Part shown: in pieces, positions 34,140 to 43,351 of the stretch
Position numbering within the stretch: position 1 is the first letter of the stretch
Layout: each line of letters begins with the position of its first letter
Assembly (NCBI GenBank): GCA_025435555.1
Contig: JAIWWG010000029.1
Location: forward strand, 248,001-312,000
Length of the DNA stretch: 64,000 nucleotides
DNA from: Chytriomyces cf. hyalinus JEL632
Taxonomy: Eukaryota; Chytridiomycota; Chytridiomycetes; Chytridiales; Chytriomycetaceae
Reading direction: 5' to 3'
Program-made: the position numbers and the translations under genes
The notes under the pieces: generated by a model
Databases searched by the model: none
What the model saw: only the letters and a program-made list of their open reading frames with translations
What the model was told of the DNA's origin: nothing

Positions 34140-35076
34140 TTGACCATTCATGACTCACTCCCATTTATTTAATTCAGGCCCAATTTCTGCCATGGCATCG
34201 AACTCTGATTCTGCTGTTTGAGTTTGCACTCCAGGACTTTTGCAGCTACAAGGGAACACTCCCGTGAGTTTTTACTTGACCTCGGCATCCTCCCTTATTT
34301 TTTACTTACAAAAGTGTCCAGATACTGGGACTGGACAAAAGACGCTACCGCAATGCACAACTCTCCCATATTCTCTGAAACGGCATTTGGCGGCAACGGA
34401 AACGGCAGCACCCCTTCATGCGTGCAAAACGGCCGGTTTGCCTCTCAAACTGCCTTCATGGGCCATACGAAGCCACAATGCATTACGCGGAAATTTGATT
34501 TTGCCAATGGTATGCAAGGACATCAGTTTACCGGGGATGTGATCAAGGCGTTGGTGCAAAACGGGGGACGGTGGGAGTTTTTCTATCCACAGGTGTACTT
34601 GGGGCCGCATTCTGCTGTGCATAATGGAATCGGTACTGTTTTGGAACTCTTTCTTTTTTTTTGCAAGTGTTGTACGTTTTTGTGCTAAGTCTTCATTTTG
34701 TGCAGGTGGCGATTTTGGTAATCCACCAGCCGCTGGAAACGGTAACCGATACTTTCTTCTCAATTGGTCACACATAAAAACCATCTTGTTGACTTTCTTG
34801 ATTTGGGTGCTTTCAGATCCCCTCTTTTTTATTCATCACGCAATGCTGGACAAAGTGTGGAACGATTGGCAGGATGAAAACCCGCAATTTGCAAACTCAT
34901 ACTCTGGAAACTTGGATCCAGATGACTCTAGCGACACGGACGCTCAAGTGACGGACTTTTTGGCAGACTTGCCGCGTGACGGGCCGACAAACGGGCGTAC
35001 GTTAATTCCTGAGATTCGTGTGCAAGAGACGCTGTGGAGTGATGGTGGAGGGTGGTTTTGTTACGTTTACGAGTAA
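33718..35076 (+). CDS. Secreted tyrosinase (type-3 dicopper monooxygenase)
   Basis: It oxidises phenols to o-quinones (melanin-type chemistry). The N-terminus is a signal peptide (MKSVALLLFIAVAAVLSSPL). The copper-A region is in FEDFSYIHFTVVARVHGT, spliced to AQFLPWHRTLILLFEF, giving the three His (IHF, VHG, WHR). The copper-B region is GPHSAVHNGIGGDFG, then DPLFFIHHAMLDKVWNDWQ. YWDWTKDA, typical of the family, lies between. The first intron, at about 34078, contains a (GT)n run. Further introns interrupt near 34263, 34635 and 34740. The product ends shortly after copper-B with no large C-terminal lid domain, like short secreted fungal/bacterial forms. It stands 127 bp after NMD3 on the same strand. 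Confidence 0.93.
34097..34137 (+). repeat. (GT)n microsatellite in tyrosinase intron 1
   Basis: About 19 GT units follow a short TTG run, all inside the first intron of the tyrosinase gene. Confidence 0.95.
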
Positions 35077-35082
35077 AACGGA

Positions 35083-35090
35083 AATAAATA
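35083..35090 (+). terminator. Candidate poly(A) signal of the tyrosinase gene
   Basis: Overlapping AATAAATAAA begins 7 nt after the tyrosinase stop codon. Confidence 0.5.
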
Positions 35091-35301
35091 AAACAGTTTT
35101 TTTCATTGGTTACTTTTGGTTGGTCACGATTGCTGAGTCCGCGCTCATTGTTACGCGCATTTTTTGAGGTGTGTGGGCTTGTCCGGGCAAATTCGTGGAG
35201 TTGAAATCTTTGTTTTTCGTGGGATCAAACATCATCTTAAAAGCGCACAAGTTGCAACGCACACAAACTCCAACACAAAACACAACACAGTTCCTCAAAA
35301 A

Positions 35302-36411
35302 ATGACCATTGCCAACACACGCACAGACTCGGAATTCGCAGCAACATTCTCGACCGTTCAGATCGCCTGTGAAGGTTCCGTAACTCCCAACATCACTGTC
35401 GAGTCCCAGCGAGACGGCAAAAGCGCACTCGTCTCGTTGGAACACGTGTCTGGAGACTTTTCGCGCTTTTCAAAGAGCGAGTTCAAGGCAACAAGTGATG
35501 GCGAAACGTTGACGATTTCGTTCAAGACACCGACAACGAGCGTGCTGGACTTTTTCAAGCTATCCTCGGAAGCTCGTCTTTGCGTCAGTCTGCCAGTGGA
35601 TGTTAAGAGTTTGTTTATCATTAATCGAACGGGAAGAGTTACTTTGGATGGGCCGAATGTGTCGGACTGCTTGGATGTCAAGTCGTCGGTCGGCTCCTTC
35701 ATTGCCAAATCTACGCTTGTTGCAAACAGCATCAGCATTGAAACGGGGACTGGAAGCATCTCCTTTGAAAGCCCCGTATCCTCCTCATCCTTCATAGACC
35801 TGTCCACCCAAACGGGCCGCATCACACTGGCAGCACCCGTGACCAGCAACTTTGTCTCCCTAAAAACAAACACTGGCCGCATCGACACGCAAGAACGGAT
35901 CTTTGCACAGCAAGACATTCAAATGGAAACCAGCACTGGAAGCGTGACGTCGCTCAAGAGTTTAACGAGTGCAAGCATTGGAGTTGTGACGGGGACAGGA
36001 TCCATTTCAATTCACCATGCAACCACCAGTAAATTCCTTGCGGAAACAAACACGGGGCGTGTGGAAGCGGATCGTGTGGATGGGTATCATAGTTTGCTGG
36101 CAAAGTCTGGGACTGGAATGATCCGGTTGGGGCTTGTACCGGGAGTGACGAATGCCAAACATTCCATTGCGAGCAACACGGGAAGTATTACGCTGAATTT
36201 GATTGGATGGAGCGGGTTTTTCTTGGGACGGAACAGCACGGGATCAATCAAGTGCTCGGGGGTTGGATGCAGTTCTTTTTCGAAGCTTAAATCTCCGGTT
36301 GAAATGTGGATTGGGACCGGGTCAAGTCCAGAGAAACACGATGCTTCGATTCTCGAGTGTGAAACAAACACGGGCTCCATATCTCTGACAGTGCTGCCGA
36401 AAGAGGTGTAG
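35302..36411 (+). CDS. DUF4097-like right-handed beta-solenoid protein, intronless
   Basis: One exon of 369 codons from the ATG at 35302, preceded by AAAAA. From about residue 105 on, the protein is built of roughly 20-residue repeats in which G(T/S)GS-I and (Q/N)TGR-I turns alternate: ETGTGSISFESP, STQTGRITLAAP, KTNTGRIDTQE, ETSTGSVTSLKS, VTGTGSISIHHA, ETNTGRVEAD, SNTGSITLNL, ETNTGSISLTVL. This is the pattern of DUF4097/DUF2807 putative adhesins, which fold as parallel beta-solenoids. No signal peptide, membrane anchor or enzyme motif is visible, so the product may be cytosolic or reach the surface by another route. It is the only neighbour downstream of the tyrosinase; a functional link is speculative. 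Confidence 0.8.
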   Translation: MTIANTRTDSEFAATFSTVQIACEGSVTPNITVESQRDGKSALVSLEHVSGDFSRFSKSEFKATSDGETLTISFKTPTTSVLDFFKLSSEARLCVSLPVDVKSLFIINRTGRVTLDGPNVSDCLDVKSSVGSFIAKSTLVANSISIETGTGSISFESPVSSSSFIDLSTQTGRITLAAPVTSNFVSLKTNTGRIDTQERIFAQQDIQMETSTGSVTSLKSLTSASIGVVTGTGSISIHHATTSKFLAETNTGRVEADRVDGYHSLLAKSGTGMIRLGLVPGVTNAKHSIASNTGSITLNLIGWSGFFLGRNSTGSIKCSGVGCSSFSKLKSPVEMWIGTGSSPEKHDASILECETNTGSISLTVLPKEV

Positions 36412-36534
36412 TGTGGTCGAGAGAGACGGAATGTTTTGGTATCCGACGGAAAGACTCGGACCGTTGTCCCTGACGAAGGTGTAAATGACAAAATGTGTCT
36501 TCCGATTCTGTGTCGGGGGCAAGGCAAAGAAATT

Positions 36535-36540
36535 AATAAA
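36535..36540 (+). terminator. Candidate poly(A) signal of the solenoid gene
   Basis: AATAAA about 125 nt past the stop codon at 36411. Confidence 0.45.
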
Positions 36541-37004
36541 AGAGCGATTTGAAATTTTAAAATTTCATGATTGAGCGCGGTGGAATGTGCAACTTCCTGG
36601 ACATGGAGCGGCAGTTGCCTGTTGCTGCGTGGAGAGGCAGTGGGTGTTGCTGGTATCCAGTTGTTGCGAGTGCCGGCGAAGAGGGACAGACAGCGAGGGT
36701 GTGCCAACATGTATGTTTGTGGAATTTGCAATGGGGCTTGCTAGGTAGTGCCAAATAAATTTATGAATTATCGGGTGGCGGAATGAGACGCCCAAGTCAG
36801 TGTGTGTGAATGGGTGTGTAAACAAGACGACCGCTGTGTCGAGTGTGTTGCATGGAAGCGACTGCGCCAACTGCAGCTGCGACTGACTCAGTGACGCTTC
36901 CGGTTCCTTCCGCTTCCGGTCACTCCCGAGCATTCAGACAGGCATGGATGCAAGCGGCAAAGCAGTTGATTAAATTTATCGTTTTAATCAAGTATCCATA
37001 TGGG

Positions 37005-37012
37005 TATATAAG
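37005..37012 (+). promoter_or_regulatory. TATA box of the OPT transporter gene
   Basis: TATATAAG lies 47 nt before the OPT start codon, followed by an A-rich leader. This is the clearest TATA element in the window and suggests regulated or strong expression. Confidence 0.6.
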
Positions 37013-37051
37013 AAGGACCCGTTTGGAACCAAAAAGAAAAAAAACACAAAA

Positions 37052-39590
37052 ATGGCAGACTATGAAAACAAACCCACTGAGCCAGGGTTCAATTCGGACG
37101 AAAAGGTCCAAGCTGTCGAGAGCAACGACGACGACTACATTGACGAAATATACGAAATCATGTGAGCTACATACCCACCCCATTCCTGCTCCTTCTGTTC
37201 TGATATCCATTCCTACACCCACCCACCCCATCTTCGTATCCTCTATAGCTGACACCTATCCCCCCCTTTCAGTGATGCCGTCGTCCCTCGCACGGATGAC
37301 CCAACTCTCCCGGCAAACACCTTCCGCGCCTGGTTCCTCGGTCTCTTCTTTGGAGTGCTGATCTGTGCCGCCAACACCATCTTCACCTTCCGTTCCAACT
37401 CCTTCTCCATCACTCCCTTCGTGACCGTCCTGCTTGCCTACCCCTGCGGTCTCATCATGGCCCAGGTACTTCCTGCCGGCCTGCTAAACCCGGGACGCTT
37501 CAACTACAAGGAACACGCACTCATCTATGTCATGACGTCTTGCATGGCCTCCCCACCTTACGCCCTGTACAACATTATCGGACAAAAGTACCAGCTGTAC
37601 CAGACCGACTTGTCCCTCATCAGTGGTTTCGGATTTGCCATCGTCACTCAATGCTTTGGTTACGGTTTCGCCGGTATGTTTCAACTTGATTGTAGTGCTG
37701 CAGTTGCAAATTTGATGCTAACATTTATTCTACTCAGGTCTCACTCGTCGCTACTTGGTTCGCCCAGCTGCCATGATCTGGCCATCCAACTTGGCCACCA
37801 TCGCCATGTTGAACTCCCTCCACGGACAAGATGACGGTCACGGAACCAGATACCCCATGACCCGTTTCAAGTTCTTCTGGCTCGTCTCCTCTGCCATGTT
37901 CTTCTACCAGCTCTTGCCAAGTTACGTCATGCCAATGATTGGTGCCCTTTCCGTCATCTGTTGGTTCACCAACAACAAGACCGACAACAAGATGGCTCTT
38001 GTCCTTGGAAGCACATCTTACGGTGGTGGTGTTGGTCTGTTGTCATTCACCCTTGATTGGTCCCTCGTGAACGTCTATGCCCCAATTACCACTCCTCTCT
38101 GGGCCATGATGAACCAGTTCTTGGGTCTGTGGCTGTTTATGTGGATCGTCACTCCCATCCTGTGGTACACTGAGGCCTTTTACAAGGACCAGTCCATCGG
38201 CGCTACTTCCGAGTACGGTTTCACCATCAACAGCCCTTCCACCTTCAACAAGGACGGAAAGAAAATTCCCAACACCAAGTTTGTCATCCGCAGCCCAGAC
38301 GACCACAACTCTTTGATTCTCAACCAGACCTTTTACGATGAGAACAAGCCTATCCTTATCACCACCTACTTTGCCTTGGAGTACGCCAACTCTTTTATTG
38401 TATTTGTTGCTGCCCTTGTTCACGTCGGTCTCTGGTACGGTAAAGACATTTGGCACCGCTTCCGCGCTACATTGAAGGACTTGGACCGTGACGATATCCA
38501 CGCCACTCTTATGGATGCATACCCTGAAGTCCCAGACTGGTGGTTCATGGTTCTCCTCGTTTTGACCACTGTTCTCGGAATTGTTGTTTGCCAGTGGGGT
38601 GGATTTGACTTGCCATGGTGGGGTACCATCTTGGCCATGTTGCTTGCTTTGGTTTCCATCATCCCCATTGGTACGATTCAGGCTATTTCTGGTCAGCAGA
38701 TTGGTTTGAACGTCATGTCCGAGTTCTTGATTGGCCTCTTGCTCCCTGGTCGTATCTCTGCAGTCATGGCTTTCAAGACATTCTCCTACATGGCCATGTA
38801 CCAGGGTCTGTTCTTGGTTGCTGACATGAAGCTCGGACACTACTTGAAGGTTCCACCCAGAGCCATGTTCTTTGCCCAATTGGTCTCTACCATTCTGGGA
38901 TCCATCGTTTCCACCGGATCTGCCGCTCTTATTTACGAGTCCTTTGGAAAGGTTGACAAGCCAGTCTCCTCCCAGTTCCCAGCCGGATTCCAGTGGCTCA
39001 TGCAGGTGCAAGGAGACGACCCAGCGTCTGGATGGTCTTCCAACGGTTACAACACGTTCTTGTCTGCCGGTGCCATTTGGGGAGCCATTGCTCCAGCCCG
39101 ATTCTTTGGACCTGAATCTCCATACTTCAAGACCCTTCTCGGATTCGCCGTCGGTGGAGTTCTCCCAGTCATTCCATGGTACCTCCACAAATTACAACCA
39201 AACTCGTTCTGGCACTTGGTCAACATCCCTCTCATCTTCATCTTCCCCGCTGCCGCCGGTGCTCGTCGCTCCGACTTGATTTCACCCTTGATTATCGCCG
39301 TCGTTGTCAACTACTTTGTCAAAAAGTATAGAAACACGTGGTGGAAAAAGTACGCATACGTCATGTCTGCTGCGTTTGACTCTGGAACTGGAGTCATGCT
39401 GTTGATTCTGTTCTTTATGGTCCAGTTTAACGCCAAGTTCCAGATGCCGTTCCCAGCTTGGTTCATGAACTCTGGAGATGTTGAGCGTTGTTTGCCGGAT
39501 GCGTCGTTGACTTGCATGGAGCATGCTGTTATGGGAGCTGCTTACGGAAATGAGTATTTGGCTGAACAGGATCCTGCGTGTAACGCCTAA
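37052..39590 (+). CDS. Oligopeptide transporter, OPT family
   Basis: A proton-coupled plasma-membrane transporter of small peptides (or glutathione/metal chelates) in fungi and plants. Three exons (37052-37161, 37273-37673, 37738-39590) give 787 residues in phase. The acidic cytosolic N-terminus leads to VPRTDDPTLPANTFRAWFLG, followed by some 14-16 hydrophobic segments. Family motifs visible are TFRSNSFSITPFV, RRYLVRPAAMIWPSNL, SLGLF-like LGSTSYGGGVGLLSF, DWSLV, EYANSF, ISGQQIGLNVMSEFLIGLLLPG and GPESPYFKTLLGFAVGGVLP-type text near the end. Codon use is biased to C-ending codons as in RPS11, so high expression is likely. It has its own TATA box. Substrate cannot be told from sequence. Confidence 0.96.
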
Positions 39591-40022
39591 TGATGGATAA
39601 AACGAAAGCGCGGTTTTATATGCGCACGTGTGGTTGCTTTTGAAAACGGTTTGCATGCAATAGCCATGTCCTTTCATAGATTTTACCCAAGAATAAAAAT
39701 ATTGTAAATGCATACATAACAACGTTTTGACTTGTTTTGCGTCGTTGAAACTTATGACAGCAGCGAGTTTTTGTTGCTGCCAGTCGAGAGGTCCAAGTTC
39801 CCAGCATTTAGTGTTGGAGCATTTGAAAGGCAGTAAAACGCGGTTGATCGTGACGTTTGCCAGGCCATTTCGATTCAGAGCAGGATTTGTACATTGGCAC
39901 GTCCAAACTTTGGGCAATTTGGAGTGCGAGATTCTCTGGTCTGAAACTTCATTCAGTGCTTGCTCATAAAAAAATATTTATGTACGTCAATTTTAAATTC
40001 GATTGCGCATTAAAAAAAAAAC
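39591..40022. other. Intergenic region, OPT / CPSF2
   Basis: These 432 bp hold the OPT 3' UTR with AATAAA at 39692-39697. No gene is seen in the rest. Confidence 0.4.
39692..39697 (+). terminator. Candidate poly(A) signal of the OPT gene
   Basis: AATAAA about 100 nt after the OPT stop codon. Confidence 0.45.
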
Positions 40023-43000
40023 ATGTCCCAAATCCGCTTCAACGCCCTTTCCGGCGCCAGGTTCGCAGGGACGCATGCCAGTGACGCGGCGGTTTGTCAT
40101 GTTCTTCAAATCGATGGTTGTCGAATCATGCTCGATTGCGGCGCATCTGCCTCGCTGGACCCAGTCGAGCTGCGGTCCCTGGCCGGGTAAAAAAAAACGA
40201 TACCTTTCGTCTGCTCTGTTTTGAAACTAATAGAAGGTCGAAAAACGACAGTGCTGCTAAGCATATTGATGCGGTCTTGTTGACACACGCTGATATGGCC
40301 CATCTTGGCGCGTGAGTTGGCACATCAGCTTTCAAATCCGCTCGCTTCTGGTACTTAAAAACATTGGCTGCAACAGATATGTTTACGCATTCGCACGGCT
40401 TGGACTACGCTGTCCAGCCTACTCGACATATCCGGTGCACGATCTGGGACGTCTATGCTTGCGAGAAGCCCTTGCGAACAGGAACTCGACCGAAAAGTTT
40501 GAACTATTCGAATGGGACGACATCAATGCAGCGTTTGCCAACATTGTTCAGTTGCGATACTCTCAGCCGTTCACGCTTACGGGGAAGGCGAAAGGAATCA
40601 CTGTGACGGCGTTTCAGGCCGGACACTCTCTAGGTGGAACGTTGTGGCGAATCAAGAAAGGGACGGATGACATTCTCTATGCGGTATGCTGTGATGTTTC
40701 AGTTTTTAGTTTCGAATTTCTTTGATGGGGTTCTCACTTTTCGTTTGCTTCAGGTCGATTATAATCATCAGCTTGAACGGTTAGTTCAATGTTCGGTTGA
40801 AGCTTTTTTCCACAGCTTTTCTTAGTTCCTGTTCTTCTGTGTTTTCAGGCACTTGGATCGAACTTTTTTAAACGCCGAGGCACTGGCACGCCCAACTCTA
40901 CTCATTACTGATTCGTATAATACTCTCGTAACTCAAACGCGAAGAGCATATCGTGACGCTGGTTTCTTTGGTGGGGTTATAAAAATTGCGCCAGCTGTCT
41001 CTCTCTCCCACGGTTCTGACACCAAAAATCGCGGTAAAATTTCACAGAGAATATAAAAACGGCACTCCTGTCTGGTGGAAACGTTCTTATACCTGTAACC
41101 GCAACTTCGCGATCACTTGAACTCACATTTTTGCTGGAAGATTTCTGGTCAAAGGACTCTGATTGCTCTCAAAAATTCCCGCAAAATATCTACTTCCTTT
41201 CCCCTCAAGGGCCTCGTATCCTGCATGCTGCCAAGCGAACATTAGAATGGATGGGTGCTGGAATCACAAAACTTCTTTCTCAATCAGATCTCCACGTTCC
41301 GTTTGACTTTAGGTGATTCGCATTTTTGTTTCTTTTGTGCACACCCTTTGAAAAACCCGCGAAAACCTTACACATTTTCTCCTCCCCTCTAGACACATTA
41401 AAGTCATTAACCGTCTATCTGAAATTGATCAAGGCCCATCTCCGAAAGTTGTGTTTGCTTCAAGCGCGTCTCTGGAAACTGGGTTTTCCAGGCAGTTGTT
41501 TTTTGACTGGTGCAAATCTGAGAAGAATTTGGTCATGTTGCCGGATCGCGGGGATCCCGGAACTCTGGGCCGCCAGTTGTATGACGAATGGTCGCGTGTC
41601 AAAACTGCAGCAGCAGAAGCAGCAGCGAATGATGCTACAGCAGTGAATGTTCATTTCGGTCTTAACTTGAATGTAAGTGTTGGCATATCCTTTGTGCCGG
41701 AATGATTCCCGAAATTAACCATTCCCCGCTTTTGACACCATGGATATCACAGGAATCCCGCCGTGTTCCATTGGAAGGGCAAGAACTCGAACAATTTCAT
41801 GAAGCCGAAAATGCAAGAAAGGATGCCGCTGCTGCTGCTGCTGAGCTCGCAAAACTTTCCGCCATGGAGGACAATGACAGTGACGAAGAAGAGGAAACTG
41901 TGGATCCTGCTGCTGCTGCACGAAAGATTACCACCTCTTCTGGTGATACGGGATTGGGTGTTTTTGGTAATACGTATGATATTTACGTGAAAGACGCTCA
42001 CCGGAGTGGTGGATTCTTTAAGCAAAGTCATAACTATCGAATGTTTCCCGTACATAACCCGAGAGCTTGGGTTGATGATTATGGTGAAGCGGTGGACCCG
42101 GCAGTGTTTGTTAATGCCGAAACAGTGGCGATGGAAGAAACCGCTGAAGAGGTGCCCGATTCATCGCCAGACTTTTTTGACATTCTGTAACCCCTTCCTG
42201 CTCGCAATTAGCTGCCGGCTATTCAAATTGAAGATGCACAAGATCCGCATGAGCTTGAACCTTCCAAGTACATCAATGTTCAGATTGATGTGAGGGTCCA
42301 ATGTAAAGTTGCTTTCATCGACTTGGAAGGCCGATCCGATGGAAAGTCTGTAAAGAATATTCTATCTCAAGTTGCTCCAAGGAAAATGGTTTGCACTCTC
42401 ATCCCCATGCGATAGCTCCGCTTAACTCCTGCTTACCATCACCGACTGCCATGTTACAGATTCTTGTTCATGGATCAGAGGAGGCAACATCCGAATTGGA
42501 GCGATACTGTCTCGAGCATTCGTCTCTTACGAACGATGTTTTTGCTCCACACAACAATGAGTGGATCAACGTGTCAGTTGCTTCAGATACCTACGAGGTA
42601 AAAGTGTATTTCCTTTAGATAGGAACAATTCGACTCTGACTCCATCATACCCAGATCAAAATGACAGACTCTCTTGTCAGTTCCATGATCACATCAAAAG
42701 TAGTATTTTTCATTCGGCATAGGTTAGTCATGAAGTGCTAAACCTCAATCGTCCCCTCTTAACAGGCGAATGAGTATGAGCTCTCATATGTTTCGGGATA
42801 CATTCGATTCGAAAAACAAGAACCCGGAATGTCATCGAGCAATGGAGATGCAATGGATGTGGATCCCTCTGAAAATGCCGATTCTGCTTCGGGCGACGCC
42901 AGTGTCGATTCTGCGGTGGTTCCTACATTAGATTTGGTTCCAACATTGGACCTCGCCAAAAGTCATAAACCAGTGCTTGTGGGAGACGTTAAGCTGTCTG

Positions 43001-43182
43001 AATTCCGAAAAGTTCTGGTGAGCAAGGGCTTTGAGACAGAATTTGTTGCGGGTGTGTTGGTGGTGAATCGGTCGATTATGATTCGAAAAAGCCAGCAAGG
43101 GAAATTGGTGTTGGAGGGTAGTCTTTCTCCTGATTATTACGCTTGCAGAAAGCTGCTCTATGCGGAGCATGTAATTTTGTGA
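40023..43182 (+). CDS. CPSF2: Cleavage and polyadenylation specificity factor subunit 2 (CFT2)
   Basis: The catalytically inactive metallo-beta-lactamase/beta-CASP partner of the mRNA 3'-end endonuclease CPSF73. At least nine exons. Blocks in order: MSQIRFNALSGARFAGT, VLQIDGCRIMLDCGAS, DAVLLTHADMAHLGA (the HxHxDH zinc motif is degenerate, as in all CPSF2), YAFARLGLRCPAYSTYPVHD, ITVTAFQAGHSLGGTLWRI, YAVDYNHQLERHLDRTFL, RPTLLITDSYN, GNVLIPVTATSRSLELTFLL, VVFASSASLETGFSRQLFFD and PDRGDPGTLGRQLYDEW. An intron from GAG|gtgcccg (about 42151) to attag|CTG restores LPAIQIEDAQDPHEL. The C-terminal domain ends DYYACRKLLYAEHVIL. Start ATG at 40023 follows an A-run. Confidence 0.95.
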
Positions 43183-43351
43183 GTTCACAATAAAAACACA
43201 CCGCGAATTGAACGCGAGCATACATTCTAAGTAAGCAGCTCTTTTATATCCGAGACTGAAGGGGAACGGTGTGAAGAGTGGAGGAGACGGAGAATATCGG
43301 ACGCTTGCATTTTCATTTTTATGCCGCGCTCGTAAAGTTATTCCCTCCAAA

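Larger units (their letters stand above)
36412..37051. other. Intergenic region, solenoid gene / OPT transporter
   Basis: These 640 bp contain the solenoid gene's 3' UTR (AATAAA at 36535-36540) and the OPT promoter with its TATA box. An ORF from 36843 crosses the TATA box and is not believed to be translated. Confidence 0.5.

Noticed and set aside
36843-37361. 172-codon plus-strand ORF overlapping the OPT start
   Set aside because: It runs across the TATA box and an intron of OPT in a different frame.
38043-39188. 381-codon minus-strand open frame inside the OPT gene
   Set aside because: A shadow of the strongly codon-biased OPT exon; its composition (Gly/Asn/Glu/Val) is that of an antisense frame.
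42151-42211. Apparent premature stop in CPSF2 near 42190
   Set aside because: An intron from gtgcccg to aattag joins GAG to CTG in phase 0 and restores the conserved text.
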